Shown here in pieces: positions 36,550-48,245 of a DNA stretch of 64,000 nt. Source of the DNA: Favolaschia claudopus. Taxonomy: Eukaryota > Basidiomycota > Agaricomycetes > Agaricales > Mycenaceae. Numbering within the stretch: position 1 is the first letter of the stretch; each line of letters begins with the position of its first letter. The notes under the pieces are model-generated. The model saw nothing but the letters and a program-made list of their open reading frames with translations, made no database searches and was not told the origin of the DNA. Location of the stretch: contig JAWWNJ010000042.1 of the NCBI GenBank assembly GCA_037176885.1, positions 1,426,001-1,490,000 of the forward strand, written 5' to 3'. Position numbers and translations under genes: made by a program.

Positions 36550-37262
36550 ATGCTCTTCGCACCTTTTTTGACTCTCGCTCTCGCGTCCGCTGCCGTCGCT
36601 AGCCCCAACAAGCGCACCGATTCGCTGTCGGTGGAGCTTTCGGCCGCTGCTGACAGCTTCAACTCTGTGACCGACCTCGTCCTCACTGCGACTGTCAGCA
36701 ACAATGGAGCACAGAGCATCAAGGTTCTCAAGTATGGTACTATCCTCGACGGCGACCTCCCGACGCGCTCTTTTACCGTGACGCGCGACGACAAGGAGGT
36801 CGAATTTACGGGCATTAAGGTGAGACGGACATCAGCGGCTATCACATCTCAGGCTCATTGGAGGCTCGCTGTTCTTCCATAGATCTCCGTATCTCTCGAA
36901 GACGCCGATGAGAGCGCCTACGTCACTATTCCCGCCGGCGAAAGCGTCGCGGTCACCCACGACGGTGCGTTGATGTTCTGATTTTCTCCTCCGAGTCATC
37001 GCTCAGTTTGATTAATTCTTTATGGACGACAGTCTCTGCTCTGTTCGACTTTGCCGCGGCCGGGAAGGGTGCATTCACCTTCACCCCAGTCACCACCTTC
37101 CAGCGTGCCCCCTCGGACGAGAAAGTTGCTGCTCGCTCCCAACTCACCCTATGCTTTCTAGCTCACCCATGCTTTCTAGCTCACCCACGCCACCTCGGGC
37201 ACTGACGATGTCACCTACGACTGACCTTCCAGCGTGCCCCCTCGGACGAGAAAGAGCCGTAC
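36550..37262 (+). pseudogene. deuterolysin (M35) copy 2, rearranged
   Basis: Exons 36550-36819 (270 bp) and 36883-36964 (82 bp) and the start of exon 3 (from 37033) match the intact copy. At about 37147 the sequence jumps to the zinc-site exon region (CTCACCCACGCCACC... near 37180). An 18-bp tandem duplication lies at the join (37151-37168 and 37169-37186). A 31-bp piece of exon 3 is then repeated (37095-37125 and 37224-37254). Exons 4-6, with the first half of HExxH, are missing. It is a pseudogene formed by deletion and local template switching. Confidence 0.85.
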
Positions 37263-37699
37263 CGCCAGAGACTTGCTCTCCTTGATTTATTGTAGTTCGA
37301 ACATACGTAAGTTGAAATTTCCTTATTTGGGGAGTTGCCCGGCTGGACTTGAGCATTAGGACCCCGCGCTCTAGCCCCGACAGAAGCTCGCGGCCACGAC
37401 ACAAGGTCGCGGCGGTTGGACCTGGCAATTTATGTGTTTCTGTGCGCGCACGGACCTCTCAACAGCTTGGTTTGTTTGCAGTTTGATAGACCCGGGAGAA
37501 AAATCGGATTTCGAGACCGTCAGGATGCCGTTTTGGTGGGGGTTTTAGGCCTTGGTAGGGAACTGATGTACTAGATAGCTTTGAAGTCAATATATTCATT
37601 TTTTCGAGCAAATACAGAACAACTAAGAACGTAAGCTACTCAAGTGCTAAATATCTGACTCGAACTCGAAAGACGCGTCGAGACGTGCTAATTAACGCG
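37263..37699. other. spacer at the start of unit B
   Basis: No gene recognised. A few ACGCGT-containing words occur near 37680-37710. Confidence 0.4.
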
Positions 37700-39470
37700 T
37701 TTTCGACGCGTCAAAGTGAATGTATTGAGTGGTAAGTACTGTAGAATTGACTGTCGACGCGTTCTACCTCCTTGCACCGCGAAGTTCACCCCTATTTGCC
37801 GTTTGCAATGCCTTCACACCAGAACTGAAAGACTCGAGTCAGTTCACAGTAGAGTTGCTCAACGACCTGAACGAAGAACAAAGACTCACTTGAAGAGATT
37901 TGAGTTCAGTTGCAGTCTGATGGGGCTGCCAAAAGAACCGACAGAAGAATTTGAACTCACCTATGTAAAGAGTTGGCGTGCGGTTTAAGTTGGTGCGAGG
38001 ACTTCGCCTGGAAATTCACGGGAAGTCGAAAAGGGAACGGAAAAATTCAAGTTAATTGATGCTTTTGCTCACCTGAACGAGTCCCCGTATAATATTGGCG
38101 CTCGGCGGACGCAAGAAAATCGAAGTTCGAGTTTTGAGTTTGAGTCTCGCACGTCTTCAACCATACAGGTTGTCGGGAACTGGGGAAAGAATTTGAAAAT
38201 GGGAGTGTAAGGAACGGTAGCGAAACTCACCCTGAGATGACACAGCTTCGCGAACATCGCTCGTTGGACGGCGAAAAATCGATTTTCCGAAAATGTCGGA
38301 AATTCGACTTGGTCGAGATTTGAAGTGCGTAACCTGCAAAATAATGACCATATAAGCGATACAAGAACACTGAGCAGAATACTCACTAGAGACGTCGTTC
38401 GCCGGACGCATTTCTGTATACTCAAAGCCATAGCGCCGCTCCGCGGCGCGTCGACAAGCAATAAATTTCACTTCAACCTCGCGAGATATGTTGGTTTGAG
38501 TTTGAAGACGCGGGGTTCGCCTGCCGGCGGCAAATTCCCCGACACAAAAGTGCTGAAAAAAGGGTTCAGGGACAGCATCAAGAGATCATAGGAACACATA
38601 CTCGGAACCCCCGCTTGCGGGAAGGATTTCTATGTAGTCAAAGCTATGCGGCGCTGCTCCGCGGCGCGTCGCCAATGAGCGGCCAGGCTTGTGAGGGTCC
38701 GGGGAAACTCGCCGGTCTAAGTTTGGAGGGCTGCACAAAAAACCCGAAAAAGGCATCAGAAAGGGTGTGGGAAGAGCATAGGATACACACCTGGAAGCGC
38801 CGCTTGCGGGACGAATTTCTATATAGTCAATGTCATGCGTCGTCGATGAGCAGGAGAGCTCCTGAAGGTCGAGGGAAACTCGCCGGCTAAACCCTCATCT
38901 CAAAAGTGCTGAAGATAATGTCAGAAGGTAACGTGAACCCTCGATGACACGTACCTGAAGTTCCGGTGCCAGTCCGTTCAGGGTTCAGGGCAAGTCCGTC
39001 GCGCCGCTGCGCGGCGCTCCCATCCGCCACCAGATTCAGTGTTGTTGGGTGCATGCGGGTGGAGACACGTTGGTTCAAGCTTGGAGGGTGGGGGTTAGCC
39101 TGCCGGCGGCCAAATTCCCGTCCAAAAAAGCTGTGAAAGTGGTCAGATATCGCAATTCAGAGACACCAAAGAGGGAGCTTACCGTGCAGGCAGCTTGGAG
39201 CTGAAACAGCCAGGAATACAGTGTAACTGAAGGGAGATGCAGAGGGGAAGAAGGGAGAGGGGAATGGGGTGGGGGCAAGGAGTGAGGGATGGTCGTAAGG
39301 ACCAAGTCAGCGGGGTACGTACATACACTCCAATCCCGGAGATTCGCTTTAGTCAAATCAAAACCCCAACAACGCGCACATCTGACCGCGTGTCGCGTTT
39401 CTGAGCGATTTGCGCGGGCAGCAACAAATTGCTCACGGTGCCGTCCTGCCGGAAGCCGTAGTCTACGCAA
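37700..39470 (-). other. minus-strand array of exon-like modules (unit B)
   Basis: Same style as 27250-29300. On the minus strand at least five blocks end with variants of CGTCCSGCRAGCG before a donor. The translated ends include GFEYTEMRPANDVS, SFDYIEILPASGGS and HDIDYIEIRPASGAS, which agree residue by residue although the DNA differs. One longer block reads through KFIACRRAAERRYGFEYTEM, where the hairpin DNA encodes RRAAERR. That favours coding exons for at least part of the array. Other blocks carry stops in the matching frame. Not recognised. Confidence 0.5.
38433..38449. repeat. hairpin GCGCCGC-TCC-GCGGCGC
   Basis: Seven-base perfect arms; on the minus strand it encodes part of R-R-A-A-E-R-R. 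A second one, GCGCCGC-TGC-GCGGCGC, is at 39001-39017. Confidence 0.85.
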
Positions 39471-39999
39471 ATTGCATAAAATCGTTTAGAAAGACTCGCC
39501 GTTGAAGATTCGGAGGTTGGAAGCAGCGCAAAAATTATTCCAATTGAAACCAAGGGGAAAAGAAAACACGGAGCAGAATATTTGGAGCTCTCAGCCTCGA
39601 GCGGCGCTCTGAAAGTCAGGGTCAGAAAGAGGCGGATCGGCGGGCGATTTGAATGGTGTAGACCTTACCAAAGGATTTGATTGCGTGTTTCCACATCCTA
39701 AGCGAACACAACGTAATTTGAAATTCAAAGCTCAGTAAAATCAGAGCATCGAGTGGCCTTCAGGATCCAACATTTCTGCTTCACAGTCGAATCGTGGATG
39801 CCACTCGAATGAGCGAATCTTGAAAACCTACCAGAAGAAAGCAGAATTCGAAGAATTTCAAAGCCTGTGGCCGATTACTATCATATCTTCCGTAAAAACA
39901 GCCGAAATGTTGCGTGTGGGTGCACAGAAGCTCCCGGAAGCCCGCTCACGCCGCGAATCCAGATTCCAAGAAAAAATGTCGGAATAGACCCATGGATTT
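39471..39999. other. spacer between divergent arrays, unit B
   Basis: No gene recognised; the counterpart of 29301-30049. Confidence 0.35.
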
Positions 40000-42900
40000 A
40001 GACACGCCGGTTTCCCTTGAGTTGCCGTCTAGACGCGTCGTGGGCGGCGCGTGAGCGCGCCATGCTGAGATGTTGACGCTTGGCGCACGCGCGAGCCGTG
40101 GGCAAAGACCATTCAAACAGATAAGATGGAGGGAGGAAGAGACGTGGCAAGGAATCACGTGGTGTTGGTTCGTTTTGGCTGTTTGTTCGCGATCGGAAGC
40201 GGGACGTTCCGAACCTTGCTCTTTACCACCACCATCGACGATAGCGAGCGCTGCCTGGCACTTCGTCCAAGGCCAATGTACGTCCTCAAATTCTATTTGA
40301 CTTCTATTCTTTCGATTCCAGCCCTCTTTTTGCTCAGGAATGCACACAAACCGGCACCGAGTGATCTCAAAAATTTCCGAAAATCAGCACCTGGACGGGC
40401 TGTACCTGGACCGTCTGACTCAGAAACTTCTTAGAATATATTGACTGGATACCCGTGACGTCGGAGAGCGTTCTGGAGCTATTGGAGCGGCGTTGATACC
40501 GGAGGAAATTCAGGTGTGTGCCAATATGCCTCGCTTGTATGGCCGTGTGAAGCTCATATCTCCGAATATTGGCACCTTAGATCCTGTCTGTATACCTCAA
40601 GCTTGCCACCCTTGCGATTTGGAAGCATCTGGACTCGTATTCACGTCGCAGTGCCTATCTCACCCATCTCCCAACCCTCCGCTTTTCTGCACTCTTTCCC
40701 CCTCATTCTTGGCATCACAACCCTGAAACTGATGCGATCAAATACACGGAGAAACGGCGACGTGCGTGTACTTTCCTCAGTCGTTTCTATGAACTTACGA
40801 ATATTTTCGACTTCGGGCATGTTCTCGTCTCCCCGTCGCCCATGCGACTCAATTGGTTGGATATGCATTGCTGACTCGACTCCGACGGACGCGCGGCCGC
40901 TCTGGTCAGCAGGTCTGCGTTGCAGGCCCGGTGGAAGGGTATATAGATGAGCGGACATGGTTGATTTTGATTATGGGTACGCCACCCACTTCCCTCCCTT
41001 CACCCTTCCTTACCACCTCATCTTCACTTGGGTTCAGTCCTTCCTTCAATTTGACTTCATCCCTCTTCACCTGCCTTGTGTTTCCTTCGATTCGACCCTT
41101 TGGCCTTTCAAAACGGGTTTCGGATTTATTCGGCTTTCGCTCGCCTTTTGACTTCGTCTTTGAATTGCAAATCGACTACTTGTCGTTTGTGGCTTCACTC
41201 TCGTTCTTCCCCTTTAATCTTGAACTGACTCTTACTCCCTTATGACTTAGGCTCTACATCTCGCTCTTATGCCGTTTCAAATCCGACTTGGTTAACGGCG
41301 AGGCTCGAGCTAACTTCAACTTTTGAATCTTGTGCACCTCGACTTGTATCCAAGTAAGCCGTTATCGTGTTCACCCGTACAAATTGCTTACTACTTCTCT
41401 GCATGGTTCAGTTTATTTGCATTGCATTGCGTGAGATGCATATTGTCCTTATTATTTTGACTTCGTAGTACAGGTATGTCGTTCAATCCCTTTTGGCTGC
41501 ACACTCTTACTTACTGACCCTTGATTTAGATTGCATTTATCTTTCACCTTCACCACCGCGACCACAATAACTACGACGGAGTTGGACTTCGAGGTTCCAA
41601 GTTGAGGTTGATTTTGAGGTTCCCGGTGAATAAGGTGCGCAATCCGTCCGTTCTCATTCATCACCTCTTGATTCTATCTCAGCATTGCTAACTCGCTCAA
41701 ATGAGCATTGACTGCCCTCGTTTCCGTATTGTATCGGCTTTGGTTCCTTCTCGTTGACTTTTACTGACTACTTTGCAACTAGGTCTTCAATCGTCTTGTA
41801 ACCTCGAACTCCGTGAATGTACACGGGTAAGCAACGAATCTATTCGATTTCGTTCGGAATTTAACCTTTGTGTTGAAGGCATTGTCAGATATTCGCCTCA
41901 AAGCGCCGATTCGGTCTATGGTGCGCATAACTGCTTCTTCAACCTTATCTTCGTCACACTCGAATGCTCGCTAACTGAAACATTTGAACATTTAGACCGA
42001 AACTACGACCATTTGAATTCGACTTTGAATGTACACTGGTCAGTAACAATTCAACTTGTCTTAGTTCTATGTATATCTGACCCTGCTATTGTACCGTAGC
42101 TATCGTTCAATACTCGGCTCGCTTCGGCACCTTGGTGAGTACTAAACCGACCTTCTTTCTAACTCCACTGACTATATTCATTCAGGATACACTTGTGCTT
42201 CAATCATCGACGTCTCTTGTAAGGATCGGCTATGGATGTGAGAGAGAACTCAAGTCCGGGTTGAGGGTTCTATTCAACAAGGTAAGCATTCCATTCATTC
42301 GAGTCTCTTACCTTTTCTCTGACTTTCCCTTCACCCCCAGCCCTTGCTCGATCGAAACCATAGCACTATATACCGAGACTATCATGGTGTGCATAGATAC
42401 CTCTTCAACTTTCTCTTCATAACGCTCGAATGCTCGCTGACTTCAATTTTGAATATATTTAGGCCGAAACTATGACTGTTTGAACTCGACTCTCAATTCA
42501 ACCACCGTTCTCTTTCGTTTAAACCCTGAATCTATGCAACTATGTGAGTTACTTCTCTTGATATCGTCGAAATACTGACTGACTTGGTTCTTCAAGCCCT
42601 TTGACTGTATGCTTCAACCCTTTCTCCGAAGTGCTGGGCTCTGGATGTAGTGAAACAGCGAGTTTGGTGCGCGATCCTTCATTCATATATCTATTGCTTC
42701 ACTGACTTCATTCTAGCTTTCGTAACTCGTTCGACGCATCTCATTCAACCATACACCGAGGCTATGAATGTTCGTACAATCTTCATTCTATAATCGAATG
42801 CACACTGACTTGTTATTTGCTACTGTAGAGGCCGAAACCATGGCAGTTTGAGATCAGGTTAGACTTTCGTTCAATTGAATGCCGAGACTATGCCCCCCAT

Positions 42901-44060
42901 TGTGAGTCAATCCTGCTTCTATATTCGAAACGCTGATTGACTGACTGCAATTTTGACTCTATTCAAGGCCGAATCTATGCCCGTTCGATTTGAATCGCGC
43001 GCGCACAAGCGCGCAAATTCGATCGAAGGTAAATAACTGTTGATTTTGATTGGAGCGTGGACTGACCCTGACCTTCAACAGGATTCGAAGGTGTGTTCAA
43101 GGTGAGCTTCCGTTCGATAGCTTTTCACTTGAACTTGCTTGAGTAGCATCGACATTCAATTACTACTTACCTTTGAGCAATGGAAGTGATTTGAAAGGTA
43201 AGTATCAGTCTCGTTCAAGTTTCCGTCGAGTTCAATTGAAGGTAAGTGCAATTCACTTCAACTTGTGTTGTTTCATCTTCATCTCTTCCATGCTGACCCC
43301 CGTATATTCGATAGACTCACATTGGGATCGTCGAAAGTGAGTCCTAATGAGATATTTCAACTTATTCAACGCTAACCGTTCAGACAGCGTCATTCTTATT
43401 GTTCAATTCTTCAATCAGGAATGTGCAATGAGATGCACATTTCGACTGGTTAGCGCAGTGACCACCGGTAAGCAATTTCAATTCAACATTCTTTCGTTCA
43501 TCTTGATCTTGTTCTGACTTATTTCCTCCCTAGCCACTCTCGTATTCCCTCGTTCCAAGTCTAGTGAGTTCAACTTTGAATTCCTACTATTGAATTCATT
43601 CGTTCCAGTCAACGCTCGGCGCGTTGAATCTCACCTCGAGTGAGGTGATTGAGGACTTCGCCGGTGAGTTTTCGACTCACTTTCAATTCAACTTTAATGT
43701 AGACGTCCGAGCTGTTACTGTGCAGAATCAGCTTGAAAACGGCGTTCCACTGTATTTCAATACAAGTGAGGTATTTTCCCATTCTTTCGTGCCTCTGCAT
43801 TTGAAGCTCAATGCGCGACTTTGACATTCGCGGAATTGATTTCAAACGGCGGTGATTTTCAGTGCGTGTGTGCTGACTATCTCAATCTCTTTGAATCCAG
43901 CTTTCCATCCTTGTGAGCAATTTCCGTTTCAATCTCTTTCCCTCAATTCGCGCTAAATCAGGCTTGCAGGCTTATTGTTAGTGTAGTCAGATTCAAGCGG
44001 CAATCGTGAGTCTTCATCCCCGCTCAAATTCCTCAATTCGCTGAATCGTTCTCGCGCAAT
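40000..44060 (+). other. plus-strand array of short exon-like modules (unit B)
   Basis: Collinear with 30050-33900 at an offset of about 10.0 kb. The stretch 41777-42120 is close to 31740-32080 (a few changes per 100 bases), while the flanks are more diverged. Exon-like pieces such as CTATCGTTCAATACTCGGCT (35 bp in both units) keep length and splice sites. Others differ by small insertions. The GCGCGC hairpin at 42999-43014 has conserved arms. Confidence 0.5.
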
Positions 44061-44109
44061 AGGTGAATAATCGATATATTGAGTCTAAATAGTTTACATA
44101 GTACGTACG

Positions 44110-45619
44110 TACGTATATACGTCGTCGCGCCGCCCTCCTCCACGCCTCCGCCACTTCTGACGAATTCGCGGACGCGCCGACGGTGATGGTAGCGCAGCGC
44201 GGGCTCAGGCGACGGCCTTGAGCGGTGGAGGTGTTGACTTGACGAATCAGGCGCTGGCTCGGACGCTGGCGCTTAGCGGGGGTTTTGCGAACGGAGTCGG
44301 CGTCGGACCGCGTAGGAAGTTGACGGCGGCGCGTGATCTGGATACGGGAGAAAGACGAAGTGAGTTTGACTTTGTTTTCGTCGATTTGAAGAGAAACTCA
44401 CAAGTTTCGAGGCAGCGCGCGCGCGTTTCGGCGCCGGATGGGTTTTGAAGCGGGGAGCGGCGGGATTCGGGCGGCGTACGAGTGCGGGGAGGCGTCGAGA
44501 CGGGTAGTCGAGCGCGTAAGTAGTTTTGATTTTGAGGTTTGGGGGTTATCCGACGAATGGGGAGGGGCGGGAGTGCTGTGTTGGCGCGGGGAAATGTCTT
44601 GAAGGGGTTGAGGGTGGAGTGGGCGGCGGTGAGGCGCGAGGCGCGAGCTCTTGAGCGTCGTGGGAACGAGGGGGTGTCGATCGCCTCGGCGGATTTGACG
44701 AATTAGACGCTGGCTCGGACGCTGGCGCTTAGCGGGGGTTTTCCGGCGTGGGAGAGGAAGCGGAAGTTGCACGGGGGTTGGGACGAGGCGTAGGCGAGTC
44801 GAGGAAGCCGATTCGTCGCCTTGCGGGTTGTTCGGCGCGTGAAAGAGTTGCGGCGGCGGCATGGAGTTTGCCGTATGTAGGTAGAGTTTGATGTGCGGGG
44901 ATTTTGGCGCGGCGTGTGGGGGTGGCGACGAATCTTGAAGGTATTGAGGATGGGAGGTGGAGTGGGCGACGAAGAAGGGTGGGTGGGTCGAGTAAATGGT
45001 GATGGCGGGTGTGGGAGTTGAGAGCGGAGGGGTTGAGTGTGAGGGGGAGAAAGCGACTTGAAGTCGCGCTGAGAATGGAGGGGAGGAATGCGGAGGCGTC
45101 CAGAGGAGAGTCGGGGAAAGCAAATCGGCGGCATTGGGGTGTGGGGTTGCGTGGTAAAAGGCAGCGGTATGGTGCGCGTAGCGACGTGACGTCAGGGAGT
45201 GAGTCGGGGGTAGGAAATCGGCGCGTCGGAAGGCGGATGTCGTCGATGACGTGGCAATGAGCGGAGCGGGGCGTTGAGGAAAAGTCGGAGCGGGTGAGCG
45301 GGAGGGGACTGGAGAGGAGAGCGTGGTATTGCGTGACGAGGATCACCGCCAGTGGGGGAAGCGGGAGGTCAGTATGGATTAGCGAGACACGAGAGCGTAG
45401 CGGACGCACCTCGATAACGTGGATCTGATGGGGTTGACGCGGTAGTCAGATCTAGTCGGACATTAAAGTGAGTGAATGCTTGAGGGAGGAGCGGCGTAGA
45501 CAGACGGAGAGAGGGCGGCGAGGGCGGAGAGACGAGGGGAGAGCGACGTGGCGACTGTGTGCGAGTGTTTGCGTCATGACATCACTGGTACTCACGGTCG
45601 GCGGACACGGCGATACGGA
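44110..45619 (-). other. GC-rich segment with Pro/Ser/Arg-rich open frames (unit B)
   Basis: Nearly identical to 33933-35438 from about 44330 on. It has a 226-aa minus-strand frame at 44729-45409 and a 241-aa frame at 44398-45123 that overlaps it, so at most one is real. The exon after the donor near 44398 contains KTPAKRQRPSQRLIRQ again. Confidence 0.4.
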
Positions 45620-46736
45620 CTTTGCAGAGTGGGTTTTCAAAGCGGTAGTATGTACTTATCTTTGTCCTTGGTCTGACTCCTTATATATCAGTGATTGCTC
45701 TCATTGAGGACCGAAGCTCAGGCTCAATACCTATTCACTTTCACGGGGACTATGTGTTTACCTTCTTTGAATTTGACAGTGATTCACGGTTGCGTACGTT
45801 TGAACATCGTAAATTTCTACCGTTCTCTGACCCGTAATCCGCTCATCTAGCAATATCAAGGCATATGCCTCCCGACGTCTGCTCGTGAGTGCAATGGCTT
45901 TGAAGACGAAGTTGATTCGAAATCTCTGGTGTTGAACTTGAACACGGAGATCACCGAAACTCCCCGATCTCGGCGATCACCGAGAAACGCCAAGGTGGCC
46001 AAGGCTTTACTGACTTTCGTCCAATTGCCTGCATCTTGTCTTCATCGACCTCCGAACGGCCCTCACGTATGCGGAGCCTCTTGCTCGAATCAGAATCGCT
46101 CAGCGAGACTCTCATGCGCCTTGTGACCCATCCACCCTCCCCTTTCGCAACTCGTTCAACACATTTTGGCTTGGCTTTTGGTCCCAGAAACGCTCTATCA
46201 ATGCTCTCCACTCTTCTTTTCTGCTTGGCTCCGTCAAGACCCTTGTTTTACACGTGTAGCATCCGCCGTATCGCGGTTTTTGCCGCCTGATAGAACTGCT
46301 CCCAGTCTCTTTGCAATTCTCCAACTACCGTTTCCGTCCCCTACACTATTTTCTCGGAGATTTTCGAAGAACGAGAAGATAAGAAGAATACAGTTCAGTG
46401 CGGAAGCCGAAGGAGGCACCGGAGAAAAGGGAAGCATTGGCAGCCTGCAGGCTTCATTCGCCGTTATGGTCTTCGGCCATCGTATTGAAATGCACCATTG
46501 GCAACTTTGTCCGACATAGCAACAAGCTACAGCTCGGCGCAATCTGTTATCTCGTGATGACCTATGCACATGGATTTGGGGTTCACTGGAGCTCGCCCTC
46601 CTCGCGCATTCGGCGGCCCTGTGTCTGCTTTTGTTCTGGCTTTGTTTTGTCCACATGTTGCCTCGAGATAAGATGACCGTATAAAACCCCCCAGTATCGA
46701 CATCACAAGGCCAGGACACTCTCAAACGACCTGACA
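45620..46736 (+). repeat. conserved segment upstream of deuterolysin, copy 3
   Basis: Third copy of the segment at 25012 and 35439, ending at the intact gene. TATAAAA is at 46680-46686. Confidence 0.8.
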
Positions 46737-48245
46737 ATGTTCTTCGCACCTTTTTTGACTCTCGCTCTCGCGTCCGCTGCCGTCGCTAGCCCCAACAAGC
46801 GCACCGATTCGCTGTCGGTGGAGCTTTCGGCCGCTGCTGACAGCTTCAACTCTGTGACCGACCTCGTCCTCACTGCGACTGTCAGCAACAATGGAGCGGA
46901 GAGCATCAAGGTTCTCAAGTATGGCACTATCCTCGACGGCGACCTCCCGACGCGCTCTTTCACTGTGACGCGCGACGACAAGGAGGTCGACTTTACGGGC
47001 ATCAAAGTGAACCGTCATCAGCGGCTATAATTTCATTGGATGCTCACTGTTTTCCGCCGATTTACATAGATCTCCGTATCCCTCGAGGACGCCGATGAGA
47101 GCGCCTACGTCACTATTCCCGCCGGCGAAAGCGTCGCGGTCACTCACGACGGTGCGTTCATGTTCTGATTTTCTCCGCATTGCTTAGTTTGATTAATTAT
47201 TTATGGACAGTCTCTGCTCTGTTCGACTTTGCCGCGGCCGGGAAGGGTGCATTCACCTTCACCCCAGTCACCACCTTCCAGAGTGCCCCCTCGGACGAGA
47301 AAGTTGCTGCTCGCTCCCAACTCACCGCCATCGAGGCCGCCGCAACTCCTATCACCATCTCCATCACCGGCGATGTCGCGAAAGTCGAGATGCTCTCCCG
47401 CCGTGCGACCGACATCTGCACCACCGCGAGCAGAAAGTCTTTCATTGACGCTAGGTGCGTTTGGATGTTTACTGTGCATTGAATGAACTTCGTTGAATAC
47501 CGGCTCAGCTACACAGAAGCTAAGTCCCTTGCCTCCATCGCCTCCAGCTACGTCACTTCGCGCGGATCATCCGACTCTCTATACCGTGCTTACTGGGGCT
47601 CGACTGCCACCTCCCGTGTGACCTCTATTCTCAATGCCGTTGCCAACGAAAATAGCTCGAGCCGCACGTGAGTAAAGCAACTCCCGATAGAAATATTTGC
47701 TCATCCCATATAATACCTCCAGCTTGAGCTGTGTCGACACCTTCAATGCCTGCTCCTCCGGCGTCATTGCATACACCGTCATAGCAACCACCAACGTACT
47801 TTTTTGTTAAATAGTCCCCTGAAAGAGCTCAACGCATTCGTTGTCCAGATCTACTACTGCTCTATTTTCTTCAACGAAGTCGCCACTTCCAACCTCTGCA
47901 GTGGCACTAGCGTTGCTTCCCGCAATGTTCGCGGTGGGACCACGCTTCATGAGGTACATGTCTAAATATATATTTCAAAGCGCGTTTCGCTCCATTCCAT
48001 TTTTCACTGAACCCTACATATGCTTTAATTTCTAGCTCACCCACGCCACCTCGGGCACGGACGATGTCACCTACGGCTGCTCTGCTGATCAGGCCCTATC
48101 TGACTCCAACAAGATTCGGAATGCGGACAACTTCAACGTGACTACTTTTTTGCTATCCTATTAGTATTTCGATGCGGATAAAACTCACGCGGCGGATGTC
48201 TTCTAGTGCTTCACCACCCAAGTTTACGCCAACACCCGATGCTAA
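46737..48245 (+). CDS. deuterolysin-type zinc metalloprotease (M35), 357 aa, intact
   Basis: Eight exons (46737-47006, 47070-47151, 47211-47454, 47509-47667, 47723-47795, 47849-47953, 48036-48137, 48207-48245) join in phase. Residues 1-17 are a signal peptide (MFFAPFLTLALASAAVA). A propeptide follows, then the mature enzyme from about RRATDICTTASR. The zinc site is HELTH (residues 310-314, split by an intron after HE), followed by GTDDVTYG, which fits the aspzincin pattern GTxDxxYG with Asp321 as third ligand. Cys pairs and a C-terminal Cys (YANTRC) also fit. The secreted enzyme cleaves basic nuclear proteins and other peptides at low molecular weight. Length is normal for the family. The last exon is only 13 codons; without its 69-bp intron the frame would stop early. 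Confidence 0.93.

Noticed and set aside
27250..44060. CRISPR-like appearance of regular repeats and spacers
   Set aside because: The genome is fungal, the repeats are diverged and of unequal length, and the spacers have intron ends. No cas genes.
46112..46324. minus-strand frames in the same upstream segment (also 25394-25720)
   Set aside because: Frame differs between copies through a two-base indel, and there is no recognisable domain.
48138..48206. in-frame stop in the last part of deuterolysin copy 3
   Set aside because: The stop (TAG) is the acceptor end of a 69-bp GT-AG intron; splicing gives the expected Cys-terminated end.
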